The notes: a model not told the origin generated them from the letters alone. Shown: positions 1 through 6,731, numbered from the stretch's first letter. The stretch is 12,209 nt of DNA from Acinetobacter sp. (GCA_030152605.1 JASLJB010000106.1:1-12209), one strand, 5' to 3'. Made by a program: numbers and translations.

Positions 1-237
1 ATCGGCACGTGCTAAAGCATTGCCATAGCGCTGAATCTGTTGCCCATCATAGGTCACAAATACCGCTTGGGTCGCAGCATGATCAAACAGCAGTGGAATT
101 TCCTGTTGCCGTGACGTGTTTTCAACCAATTGCGGACTGCTATTTATGCTTGTTGTCGGGCGATTCAGCTGCGTACAAGCACTGATACTCATAGCGACCA
201 GCGCACAATACAGCCAGCGAAGAGATAAAAATTGCAT
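1..237 (-). CDS. blaOXA: Class D beta-lactamase, OXA-58-like, N-terminal part (runs off the left edge)
   Basis: Serine beta-lactamase of class D, a lipoprotein that should hydrolyse penicillins and, in the Acinetobacter groups, carbapenems weakly, from the periplasm. The gene reads leftward from the ATG at 237-235, and 79 codons are in the window. Residues 1-20 form a lipoprotein signal peptide ending in the lipobox I-S-A-C, with Cys21 as the lipidated residue. Around residues 56-78 the reading AVFVTYDGQQIQRYGNALAR matches the beta-strand region that precedes the catalytic S-x-x-K in OXA enzymes; from memory, OXA-58 has AVFVTYDGQ at the same place, whereas OXA-51 and OXA-23 differ there. The catalytic S-x-x-K, S-x-V and K-S-G motifs lie outside the window, so activity cannot be judged. 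Only a weak AAGAG ribosome site precedes the ATG. I found no convincing promoter and no insertion sequence upstream, which fits a quiet intrinsic gene. Confidence 0.87.
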   Translation of the reverse strand, partial: MQFLSLRWLYCALVAMSISACTQLNRPTTSINSSPQLVENTSRQQEIPLLFDHAATQAVFVTYDGQQIQRYGNALARAD

Positions 238-332
238 TGGATTTACTCTTAATCAATTGCACGTTGTGGTTGTAGCACTGTTCTAGCATTCAATAACAGA
301 TCTAATTTCGTTCGGCTAGATGTAAGTATTTA

Positions 333-361
333 TTTACTTGCGCAACATAACGGTGCATAAT
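333..361 (+). promoter_or_regulatory. Candidate sigma-70 promoter for a short transcript
   Basis: TTTACT at 333-338, a 17-base spacer, then CATAAT at 356-361. These match four and five of six consensus bases. Transcription would start near 368 and run rightward into the terminator at 431-465, with no ORF between. The site lies in the upstream region of the leftward beta-lactamase gene. Confidence 0.35.
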
Positions 362-367
362 GCCCTC

Positions 368-465
368 AATTAGAGCAAATTAAATTTATTCCTCAGCAGA
401 ATTACTTTATTTGTCTCAGTTTTGGCCTAAAAATCCCAGTTTCTGCAATAAACTGGGATTTTTTT
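368..465 (+). ncRNA. Candidate small RNA of about 98 nt
   Basis: A transcript from the candidate promoter at 333-361 would be about 98 nt long and end in a strong intrinsic terminator (431-465) with a seven-base U run, a form typical of small regulatory RNAs. No rightward protein gene ends just before this terminator, because the gene to the left reads the other way, so something else must need it on the plus strand. I recognise no known RNA family. The alternative is that the hairpin only insulates the beta-lactamase from leftward read-through. Confidence 0.3.
431..465. terminator. Bidirectional intrinsic terminator
   Basis: A perfect 12-bp stem (431-442 with 450-461, core ATCCCAGTTT), a 7-base loop, a T run to 465 on the plus strand and a five-base T run on the minus strand side. 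It separates the beta-lactamase upstream region from the gap to its right. Confidence 0.85.
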
Positions 466-594
466 ATGCATAAACTTCTAAAAACCGAAGAATAACGCAC
501 CATTAAAGAGCACTATTGTTGTTTTTCGATTACAGTAATATTCTTAAACTTATTTCAAATGCTAGAAAGGACAACTTTTAAATAAAAGGTTGAC

Positions 595-990
595 TTAAAG
601 ATCAACTAAGTATTTAAATGAGCGTATTAAAGGGTCCGCTTTAGCCTCGGCGATACTTTTTCTTTGCTTACATGCCCGTTTAAGATCTATGCCGACACAA
701 CAAATAGGCATAAAAAAACCCAACCTTGGGGAAAGTTGGGCATGTAAACTGAGTAAACAGTATCTCTTGGCATATTATGTGAAATATAGATTTATATGTA
801 AAGCCGAGGATTCCGCTAGGATTTGATATATATAACAGAAATAAGTTAAAAGGAATTATCTATCACAAATCAAAAGTTCAAGCGCACAAAATATCTTCGG
901 ATATAAATCTTCAGAGTCGGAGGGAATCCACTCGGTTTTGCCGTAAGTATCAAAAAAATGTTTATTTTTTTTGACAGAAGCCTGTTTCTT
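595..990 (-). pseudogene. Possible decayed coding sequence or dispersed repeat
   Basis: Read on the minus strand in one frame, 44 codons are open (990-859), then a stop at 856-858, 25 codons, a stop at 775-777, 59 codons (774-598), and a stop at 595-597. In DNA this AT-rich, many more stops would be expected in about 130 codons. The stretches read like protein, for example GKTEWIPSDSEDLYPKIF in the first and SIAEAKADPLIRSF in the last. An ATG at 711-709 could start a 38-residue peptide, but it has no ribosome site and follows directly on a terminator T run. The best readings are a degraded gene or a dispersed Acinetobacter intergenic repeat that includes a terminator. The family is not recognised. 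Confidence 0.25.
712..740 (-). terminator. Minus-strand intrinsic terminator with no visible gene
   Basis: CCCAAC (719-724) pairs with GTTGGG (735-740) around a 10-base loop. On the minus strand the stem is followed by seven T (718-712); on the plus strand there is no T run. A leftward transcript from between about 750 and 1200 should end here, but no confident gene lies there. Confidence 0.6.
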
Positions 991-1126
991 TTATTTTTTA
1001 AAACGATCAAAACAACAATACTAATCTAAAAAGACAATCAAAAAAATCCTAATCTAGCTCCATTTTTAAACAAATAATGCCAAATTAAACAAGTTAGTCT
1101 GTTGTTCTGATTGATTTTTTTAAAGG

Positions 1127-1156
1127 TTGACACAAAAACATCCACTTGATTATTTT
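1127..1156 (+). promoter_or_regulatory. Possible upstream porin promoter
   Basis: A perfect TTGACA at 1127-1132, followed after 18 bases by TATTTT (1151-1156). A further perfect TATAAT occurs at 1193-1198 with a poor -35 (TTTTTA, 1170-1175). Both are weaker overall than the promoter at 1213-1240, but they suggest layered transcription of the porin. Confidence 0.3.
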
Positions 1157-1212
1157 TTATACTTTGTGGTTTTTAGAGCTTAAGCACTAAATTATAATCC
1201 CCTTTAACATCA

Positions 1213-1240
1213 TTGACTTAATAAAATGTAACAATATAAT
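1213..1240 (+). promoter_or_regulatory. Main sigma-70 promoter of the porin gene
   Basis: TTGACT (1213-1218), a 16-base spacer, then a perfect TATAAT (1235-1240). The start of transcription would be near 1247, giving a leader of about 33 nt. This is the strongest promoter match in the window, as expected for an abundant outer-membrane protein. Confidence 0.75.
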
Positions 1241-1279
1241 TAAACCATATTTACACATTTCAACTTCTTGGAAATGATT

Positions 1280-2179
1280 ATGAAAAAACTTGGTTTAGCA
1301 ACTGCATTACTATTAGCCATGACCGGTGCTCAAGCGTATCAAATTGAAGTTCAAGGTCAATCGGAATACCTAGACACCAATCAAAATGGTAAAAACTTCA
1401 CTGGTGCTGTTCAAGGTACTTACTACCTGAAAGATGTTGATTCTTCTAAAGGTCCGTTGGCTGAAGCAGCATTTTTAAACCAGGCTTCTAACGTTTCTGC
1501 TGCATATAACTATGTAAAGTATGACGAAAAAGACGGTGCAGATTTCAAATCGCATAACTACGGTATCAAAGGTGAAGCTTATGTTCCTACACCTTATGTT
1601 CCTGCATATGCAAGCGCGTCTTATAACCACACTTTAACTGAAGCTAAAAATGGTGATGACGACAATGGCGATCGTTATGCATTAGAAGTTGGTGCTGTTT
1701 TAACACCTAATTTCTTGTTAGCTGTTGGTTACACTAACGTACCAAACCAGTTCTCTCTTGACACTTTCGGTATCACTCAAAACGGTATCGCTGCTGCAAC
1801 ACTAGAGTCTGTTGGCGCGATCCGCAACAAAACTGATGCGACGACTCTACGTGCTAAATATGTAGGTCCAATCGCTGATACAAATATGTCAGTTGGTTTT
1901 GAAACTGCAGGTGTATTCGGTGACATCCATATGTATGGTGTGAATGCTGATCTCTACCTTAATCCAAAACTTAGCCTTGGTGCGACAGTCATTGCTACTG
2001 ATGGCAACTCAAAAGTTCAAGACGTTAAACTTGGCCGTTTTGACCAAGCTTGGGGTGGTAACGTAAACTACTTCATCACTCCAGCTGTTGCAGTAGGTGT
2101 TACTTATCTACATGCAAACAACAAAAAAGCTGACTTAGACACTGATACAGTTGGTCTAAACGCTAAATTCCGTTTCTAA
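1280..2179 (+). CDS. omp33-36: Omp33-36 (Omp34) outer membrane porin
   Basis: Outer-membrane beta-barrel of the Acinetobacter Omp33-36 family, described in A. baumannii as a water/solute channel and adhesin-like virulence factor; its loss is associated with carbapenem resistance. The 299-residue product starts MKKLGLATAL, has a signal peptide cleaved after A-Q-A at residue 19, and ends in KFRF, whose terminal Phe is the usual barrel-assembly signal. Segments such as GPLAEAAFLNQAS, NGDRYALE and VNYFITPAVAVG agree with the A. baumannii protein as I remember it, while loop regions differ. A longer frame could start at TTG 1268 or ATG 1274, but GGAA at 1270-1273 sits six bases before ATG 1280 and the signal peptide begins there. 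It is transcribed alone from 1213-1240 and closed by the terminator at 2198-2229. Confidence 0.95.
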   Translation: MKKLGLATALLLAMTGAQAYQIEVQGQSEYLDTNQNGKNFTGAVQGTYYLKDVDSSKGPLAEAAFLNQASNVSAAYNYVKYDEKDGADFKSHNYGIKGEAYVPTPYVPAYASASYNHTLTEAKNGDDDNGDRYALEVGAVLTPNFLLAVGYTNVPNQFSLDTFGITQNGIAAATLESVGAIRNKTDATTLRAKYVGPIADTNMSVGFETAGVFGDIHMYGVNADLYLNPKLSLGATVIATDGNSKVQDVKLGRFDQAWGGNVNYFITPAVAVGVTYLHANNKKADLDTDTVGLNAKFRF

Positions 2180-2197
2180 GACTAGAAATTGAATCAT

Positions 2198-2229
2198 AAA
2201 AAAAAGGACTCGATTGAGTCCTTTTTTTT
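2198..2229. terminator. Bidirectional terminator between porin and BCCT transporter
   Basis: Stem GGACTC (2206-2211) with GAGTCC (2216-2221), GATT loop, flanked by eight A on the left and eight T on the right, so it works in both directions. It lies 18 bases after the porin stop and 16 bases beyond the stop of the convergent transporter gene. Confidence 0.93.
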
Positions 2230-2245
2230 ATGTCTATGTGCAAAG

Positions 2246-4216
2246 CTAGCTGCGCACAACACTCAAGAAATGTAAGTGACGTTCATACTGGTCAATAATA
2301 TCTTGCAATAAATCGTCCTGTGTCCAATTGATCACATCATAGTTTTGACCGCCTTCGCGTAGGAAGACTTCAGCCTGATAGTACTCACCTTCTTCAGCAG
2401 TTACCCCTTCTTCAAGCATAAAGCTTGGTGCCAAGGTCTCACGTGCAACCACCTGATAAATAAAGTTGATTTCATTGTGGTGATCTACTCGCAACTGCAA
2501 GCCATGCTCCACTTTTTCGATGCCAACATCCAAATCACGGCGTTTAAATTCTTTTTGAATACTTTCAAATGCCTGCTGAACTTGGCTATCAATAAAGCTT
2601 TCCACCGCATCTAAAGAATGCGGATAGTGCATGATCAAGCCCAAACGTTGTTGCCAACTTCTTGGATTTTTCACTGCGCGCGGTGTGATGCGTGCATCTT
2701 GCAAGGCATTCATCTTGGTGACATCGAGTCTTAAAGACTTGACCAAGCTCCAGCAAATCAGCAGCAAAATAAAGGTAAATGGCAGTGCACTCATAATCGT
2801 GGCCGATTGCAAAGCACCCAAACCGCCGACCATCAACAACATGATCGATAATACCGCAATGATCACAGTCCAAAACAGACGTTGCCACAGTGGCGAATTT
2901 TCGGTTTCTGCAGTCAGATAATCAATCACCAAGGCACCAGAATCCGCAGAGGTCACAAAAAATAGCACCACCAATACGGTTGCCAACACACTGGTAATCG
3001 ATGAATAAGGCAGTAAAGTCAAGAACTCAAACAGTGCCACCGAAGAATCCTGCTGCACAGCACCAATCAAAGTCTGGTGCCCTTCTTGGATCACGCTAAA
3101 TAAAGCAGCGTTACCCATAAAGCCCATCCAAATCAAGGTAAAGCCGGTTGGAATCAACAATACACCGACGATGAATTCACGAATGCTACGACCACGTGAT
3201 ACCCGTGCAATAAACATCCCCACAAATGGCGACCATGAAATCCACCATGCCCAATACATAATCGTCCAACCGCCAATCCAACCATCTGGCTGATAAGCGT
3301 GTAGATTAAAGGTCATAGCAAATAGGTTAGAGACGTATTGACCGGCATTTTGAATGGTGGCTTGTAAAATATAAACCGTCGAACTGGCAAAGAATACAAA
3401 TAGTAATAAAGCAACTGCGAGTACCAGATTCAGTTCAGATAGACGCTTAATACCCTTATCTAAGCCAAATGCCACCGACAATGAAGCCAAGCAGGTCACA
3501 AAGACAATCAGCGTAATCTGAGTACCAATACTTTGTTCCCAACCAAACAGATAGTTCAAACCTGAGTTAATTTGAGTGACACCAAAGCCCAAGGTGGTCG
3601 CCACACCAAATACGGTACCAATGGTGGCAAAGGTATCCACGCCATCGCCGATCGGCCCATAAATACGCTTACCGATTAAAGGGTACAGGGCTGAACGGAC
3701 TTTGAGTGGCAAGTTATGACGAAAGGAAAAGTAAGCCAGTGCCAGACCCACCAAGGCATAGATTGACCATGCATGTAGTCCCCAATGGAAAAAGGTAATC
3801 CGAATCGCTTGTTGTGCGGCTTCGATGGTTTGCGGATCACCCGACGGTGGGCTGACATAATGCATAATCGGTTCAGCAACACCGAAGAACATCAGACCAA
3901 TCCCCATGCCCGCAGTAAACAGCATCGCAAACCAGGAGCCTTTACCATACTCAGGCACACTATGATCAGGCCCAAGCTTAATTTTCCCAGCATCAGAAAG
4001 TGCCAGATAGATCAGCAAGATTAAAAACAGAGCAACAGCCAGAACATAAAACCAACTAAATGAATTGATGATCCAAGCATTCAAACTTTTGGCTATTTTT
4101 TCAAATCCGCTAGGATCGAATAAAATTAGCCCGAGAAAAAGCGCAATAATGACGACAGTACTGATAAAAACATTAGGTTTGACATTGGCAAACCATGTGT
4201 GTTTTTTGGAAGGCAT
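2246..4216 (-). CDS. betT: BCCT-family betaine/choline/carnitine transporter, BetT-like
   Basis: Inner-membrane secondary transporter for a trimethylammonium compound, probably choline or glycine betaine, used for osmoprotection. The 656-residue length includes the long cytoplasmic C-terminal tail (about residues 500-656) seen in osmotically controlled BetT proteins. Twelve membrane segments lie in about residues 15-495. The family signature is clear: the glycine-rich GMGIG at 103-107 and the tryptophan box WWISW at 324-328 followed by SPFVGMFIAR; VTSADSG at 421-427 lies where BetP has its second sodium site. The third glycine of GMGIG is kept, as in sodium-coupled BetP, whereas proton-coupled E. 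coli BetT has Asp there as I recall it, so sodium coupling is plausible. GGGGGA before the ATG is a good ribosome site. No betI, betB or betA is nearby, so choline oxidation is encoded elsewhere, if present. The substrate is not fixed by the sequence. Confidence 0.93.
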   Translation of the reverse strand: MPSKKHTWFANVKPNVFISTVVIIALFLGLILFDPSGFEKIAKSLNAWIINSFSWFYVLAVALFLILLIYLALSDAGKIKLGPDHSVPEYGKGSWFAMLFTAGMGIGLMFFGVAEPIMHYVSPPSGDPQTIEAAQQAIRITFFHWGLHAWSIYALVGLALAYFSFRHNLPLKVRSALYPLIGKRIYGPIGDGVDTFATIGTVFGVATTLGFGVTQINSGLNYLFGWEQSIGTQITLIVFVTCLASLSVAFGLDKGIKRLSELNLVLAVALLLFVFFASSTVYILQATIQNAGQYVSNLFAMTFNLHAYQPDGWIGGWTIMYWAWWISWSPFVGMFIARVSRGRSIREFIVGVLLIPTGFTLIWMGFMGNAALFSVIQEGHQTLIGAVQQDSSVALFEFLTLLPYSSITSVLATVLVVLFFVTSADSGALVIDYLTAETENSPLWQRLFWTVIIAVLSIMLLMVGGLGALQSATIMSALPFTFILLLICWSLVKSLRLDVTKMNALQDARITPRAVKNPRSWQQRLGLIMHYPHSLDAVESFIDSQVQQAFESIQKEFKRRDLDVGIEKVEHGLQLRVDHHNEINFIYQVVARETLAPSFMLEEGVTAEEGEYYQAEVFLREGGQNYDVINWTQDDLLQDIIDQYERHLHFLSVVRS

Positions 4217-4272
4217 AATTCCCCCATGTTATTTTATTTCGAAAGACAGACCCTTTAAGGTCAAGTAAGACA

Positions 4273-4286
4273 TTCACTCACGTGAA
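4273..4286. promoter_or_regulatory. Small inverted repeat upstream of the BCCT gene
   Basis: TTCAC-tcac-GTGAA lies 57 bases upstream of the transporter ATG. It could be an operator half-site pair, but no regulator can be named and chance is possible. No convincing -10/-35 pair was found beside it. Confidence 0.2.
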
Positions 4287-4328
4287 AATGGATTCAGTGG
4301 AAAAGAAAAATCCTGTGCCAATTTTAGT

Positions 4329-4381
4329 AATGTGTGTAATGAGTTGCAGTTTAGTTACTGTAAAAATAAAGCACACACATT
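4329..4381. repeat. Nested inverted repeat between betT and actP
   Basis: Nine-base arms AATGTGTGT (4329-4337) and ACACACATT (4373-4381) enclose a second, shorter inverted repeat CAGT-ttagtt-ACTG (4347-4360). It has no T run, so it is not a standard terminator. It sits 113 bases upstream of the BCCT start and past the actP terminator, so a regulatory role for the BCCT gene is the likelier reading. Confidence 0.35.
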
Positions 4382-4442
4382 TAGTTCATATTCTGGCAAT
4401 TCAACTGCAGTACTGAGGTATGTTGAGCAATCACACCGTGCA

Positions 4443-4474
4443 AAAAATAAAAGACACCTCAATGAGGTGTCTTT
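4443..4474 (-). terminator. Terminator of the yjcH-actP operon
   Basis: An 11-bp stem AAAGACACCTC (4450-4460) with GAGGTGTCTTT (4464-4474) and a 3-base loop. On the minus strand the stem runs into a T-rich tail down to about 4443. It lies 30 bases after the actP stop. Confidence 0.88.
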
Positions 4475-4503
4475 GTATTTACAGCCATAGGATGTCGAGA
4501 TAA

Positions 4504-6219
4504 TTAGTGATCAGAAGCTCCTGATGCACCAATCCCAGTCATCGAACGTACAAACTGTGCTTTGTATCGTGCACGCTCTTTCTCAGCACGATCAGATTTA
4601 TCCGTCACAGAGAAAAACCAGCTACAGAAGAAGGCCAATGGCATTGCGATGATCGCAGGACCATTCAATGGGTTAGGCGCAGTTTCTGAAAGGGCTAATG
4701 TATCGACCCAAACCGCTTTAGACAAGATAATCAACGTCACTGCAGTCACTAGACCAACCACACCGCCAAGTACCGCACCACGCGTGGTGAGTCCTTTCCA
4801 GAACATTGAGAGCACCAAGATCGGGAAGTTTGCACAACATGCCACAGAGAACGCCAAGCCCACCATGAATGCGACGTTTTGTTTTTCAAACATAATCCCA
4901 AGGATCATGGCAAAGATTGCCAAGCCCAAAGTAGCGATTTTCGACATGCGTAGTTCAGAAGCCGGTGTTGTTTTACCTTTCTTGAACACGTTGGCATACA
5001 GGTCATGAGAAATTGCAGAAGCGCCTGACAAGGTCAAACCTGCAACGACTGCTAAGATCGTTGCGAATGCCACAGCTGAGATGAAGCCCATGAACAAGTC
5101 ACCGCCAACAGCTTCACTTAAGTGAACTGCAGCCATGTTGTTCCCGCCGATCAATTCCAATTTACCGGTCATTGCCGCTTTAGCCACATCAAGGAACTGT
5201 GGGTTGTTCGATACAAATAGGATCGCACCGAAACCAATGATAAAGGTCAACAAATAGAAGTAACCGATAAAGCCTGTTGCATAGACCACTGATTTACGAG
5301 CTTCTTTCGCATCTTTCACGGTAAAGAAACGCATCAAGATATGTGGCAAACCTGCTGTACCAAACATCAATGCTAAGCCCAGTGACAAGGCATCGATCGG
5401 ATTGGCGGCCAAACTGCCTGGTCCCATGATTTTGGATGCTTCTTCAAAGCTGATGCTACGCACTGCACCATAGACTTCGATCGACTGGGTAAACATGTTC
5501 GAGAAGCTAAAGCCAACCGAGCTCAAGACCATATACGCCATAAAGGTCGCACCACTGAGTAGCAAGACCGCTTTAATGATTTGTACCCAAGTTGTTGCCA
5601 ACATGCCGCCGAAGATCACATAAGCCATCATCAACAAGCCAACGATCACTACAGCAAGGTTATAGTTCAAACCAAATAGAAGTTTGATCAACTGACCTGC
5701 ACCGACCATCTGTGCAATCAGATAAAACGCCACCACGACCAAGGAGCTGATTGCAGCCAAAGTACGTACTGGTTTTTCCTCTAAACGGAACGAGACCACG
5801 TCGGATAAGTTGTATTTACCCAAGTTACGTAGACGTTCCGCCACCAAGAATAAAACGATCGGCCAACCCACCATGAAACCAAGTGAATAGAGCAAGCCAT
5901 CAAAGCCTGAGCTAAACACCATCGCGGAAATCCCGAGGAATGATGCTGCTGACATATAGTCACCCGCAATCGCCAAACCATTTTGGAAGCCCGTGATACC
6001 GCCCCCCGCAGTATAGAAATCATTGGTACTGGTGGTTTTTTTCGCCGCCCATTTGGTAATGAATAAGGTAAAACCAACAAACACCACGAACATGATGATG
6101 GCAGGCCAGTTGGTCGGTTGTTGCTCTGCCACACCGAGATCAGGTGCAGCTTGAGCCGCGGTCGCCAGCAGTGCTGATGCCGCAAGTAATGCTTTCGCTT
6201 TGAATGAATTCCATTTCAT
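4504..6219 (-). CDS. actP: Cation/acetate symporter ActP
   Basis: Sodium/solute symporter (SSS) family permease that takes up acetate and similar short carboxylates across the inner membrane for growth through acetyl-CoA synthetase. From ATG 6219 the protein has 571 residues against 549 in E. coli ActP. It begins with a cleavable signal peptide, as E. coli ActP does (cleavage after A-Q-A at residue 24), followed by about 13 membrane segments. GDYMSAASFLG (about 86-96) and FGGMLATTWVQIIKA (about 203-217) are typical ActP/SSS motifs. The frame is open 12 codons further, to ATG 6255, but that start would overlap yjcH, and the signal peptide argues for 6219. Only four bases separate the yjcH stop from this ATG, and AAAGGA lies inside the end of yjcH, so the two genes are translationally coupled. 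It is cotranscribed with yjcH and closed by the hairpin at 4450-4474. Confidence 0.95.
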   Translation of the reverse strand: MKWNSFKAKALLAASALLATAAQAAPDLGVAEQQPTNWPAIIMFVVFVGFTLFITKWAAKKTTSTNDFYTAGGGITGFQNGLAIAGDYMSAASFLGISAMVFSSGFDGLLYSLGFMVGWPIVLFLVAERLRNLGKYNLSDVVSFRLEEKPVRTLAAISSLVVVAFYLIAQMVGAGQLIKLLFGLNYNLAVVIVGLLMMAYVIFGGMLATTWVQIIKAVLLLSGATFMAYMVLSSVGFSFSNMFTQSIEVYGAVRSISFEEASKIMGPGSLAANPIDALSLGLALMFGTAGLPHILMRFFTVKDAKEARKSVVYATGFIGYFYLLTFIIGFGAILFVSNNPQFLDVAKAAMTGKLELIGGNNMAAVHLSEAVGGDLFMGFISAVAFATILAVVAGLTLSGASAISHDLYANVFKKGKTTPASELRMSKIATLGLAIFAMILGIMFEKQNVAFMVGLAFSVACCANFPILVLSMFWKGLTTRGAVLGGVVGLVTAVTLIILSKAVWVDTLALSETAPNPLNGPAIIAMPLAFFCSWFFSVTDKSDRAEKERARYKAQFVRSMTGIGASGASDH

Positions 6220-6223
6220 TTGA

Positions 6224-6553
6224 TTACATTCCTTTATCGTGGGTGATAGCTTCAACTTCTCTCATGGCTTCCTCACTCAATTGATCGAGTGTACGGTTGG
6301 CGATAAATGAATACACACCACAGAGAACAAATGAAAGGACAATAATTCCAAGTCCTAATGGAATTCCCCAAGTGGTCACACCACCATCAAAAGAACTGCT
6401 TAGAAATTCTTTGTTGTAACCCACTAAAAGCATAAATCCGACATAGACCACCAGCATAATTGCTGTCAGCGTCCAGCTCAGGTTTCTCTTTTTCTTGATT
6501 AACTCTTTAAACTTAGGATTTTGTAGAATACGATCTACCTGTGTTTCATCCAT
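6224..6553 (-). CDS. yjcH: DUF485 small membrane protein YjcH
   Basis: Small inner-membrane protein of the DUF485/YjcH family, which is almost always encoded directly before actP; its exact role, perhaps as an accessory of the symporter, is not established. The 109-residue product (E. coli YjcH has 104) has a cytoplasmic basic N-terminus, a first membrane span near residues 26-46, a second near 62-87, and a charged C-terminus. In-frame ATG codons also occur further upstream, but AAGGAG (6566-6561) is seven bases before ATG 6553 and only one base before ATG 6559, so 6553 is chosen, giving MDETQVDRIL. It is the first gene of the yjcH-actP operon and is divergent from the CrbS-like kinase. Confidence 0.92.
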   Translation of the reverse strand: MDETQVDRILQNPKFKELIKKKRNLSWTLTAIMLVVYVGFMLLVGYNKEFLSSSFDGGVTTWGIPLGLGIIVLSFVLCGVYSFIANRTLDQLSEEAMREVEAITHDKGM

Positions 6554-6569
6554 AATCATGCTCCTTAAA

Positions 6570-6587
6570 ACAACCAATCGTGGTTGT
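6570..6587 (-). promoter_or_regulatory. Hairpin or operator at the 5' end of the yjcH-actP mRNA
   Basis: A perfect inverted repeat, ACAACCA-atcg-TGGTTGT, lies directly after the predicted transcription start (about 6588) and three bases before the AAGGAG ribosome site. It may be a 5'-terminal mRNA stem-loop that affects stability or translation, or an operator overlapping the start site. Confidence 0.5.
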
Positions 6588-6594
6588 CTTTTTA

Positions 6595-6623
6595 ATTATT
6601 TTTTCCGTGTATAAAAGTAACAA
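6595..6623 (-). promoter_or_regulatory. Candidate promoter of yjcH-actP
   Basis: On the minus strand, TTGTTA (6623-6618), a 17-base spacer, then AATAAT (6600-6595); four and five of six consensus bases. It predicts a start near 6588 and a 35-nt leader. A further TATACA (6613-6608) lacks a usable -35 and could be an activator-dependent alternative. Confidence 0.45.
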
Positions 6624-6638
6624 TCTTGCGTCAGCACG

Positions 6639-6659
6639 TAACTTAGACTTTGGTCGTTA
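6639..6659. promoter_or_regulatory. Imperfect inverted repeat in the divergent actP/kinase region
   Basis: TAAC-tta-GAC, a four-base loop, then GTC-GTTA: two paired blocks with a three-base bulge in the left arm. It lies upstream of the candidate yjcH promoter and between two divergent genes, a usual place for a regulator site. No binding protein can be assigned. Confidence 0.2.
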
Positions 6660-6697
6660 AATTTTCCGCGCAAACACAGCGCTCCCCGACTATGCGG

Positions 6698-6703
6698 TAT
6701 GAT
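6698..6703 (+). promoter_or_regulatory. Possible -10 element of the sensor kinase gene
   Basis: TATGAT at 6698-6703 would place the start near 6710, about 22 bases before ATG 6732, giving a short leader without a ribosome site. No good -35 lies 16-18 bases upstream. If this is correct, the in-frame ATG at 6699 cannot be the start. Confidence 0.25.
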
Positions 6704-6731
6704 ACGCACAGTCTTTAATACTGCGATTTTT

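Larger units (their letters stand above)
241..1212. other. Long AT-rich intergenic region between blaOXA and the porin
   Basis: No confident protein gene lies in this gap of nearly 1 kb. It contains a terminator and possible small RNA (333-465), a minus-strand stretch that is unusually free of stops (595-990) with a terminator inside it (719-740), an A/T hairpin at 950-974 (seven A then eight T around a GTTT loop), and then very AT-rich sequence leading into the porin promoters. No tRNA, inverted-repeat pair of an insertion sequence, or pdif-like site was seen. Confidence 0.6.

Noticed and set aside
1..430. Insertion sequence or XerC/XerD (pdif) site beside the OXA gene, as expected for plasmid-borne OXA-58
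   Set aside because: No transposase fragment, terminal repeats or 28-base dif-like sequence could be found on either strand.
812..822. The 11-base word tccgctaggat occurring both here and inside betT (4106-4116)
   Set aside because: Shared 11-mers are expected many times by chance in 12 kb, and the flanks do not continue to match.
4562..5008. A 148-codon open frame on the plus strand inside actP
   Set aside because: It is antisense to well-conserved actP membrane segments, with no family resemblance and no start signal.
6671..6695. A possible sigma-54 promoter (GG and GC elements) on the minus strand upstream of yjcH-actP
   Set aside because: The spacing between the GG and GC pairs is 12 or more bases instead of the required 10, and the TGGC context is missing.
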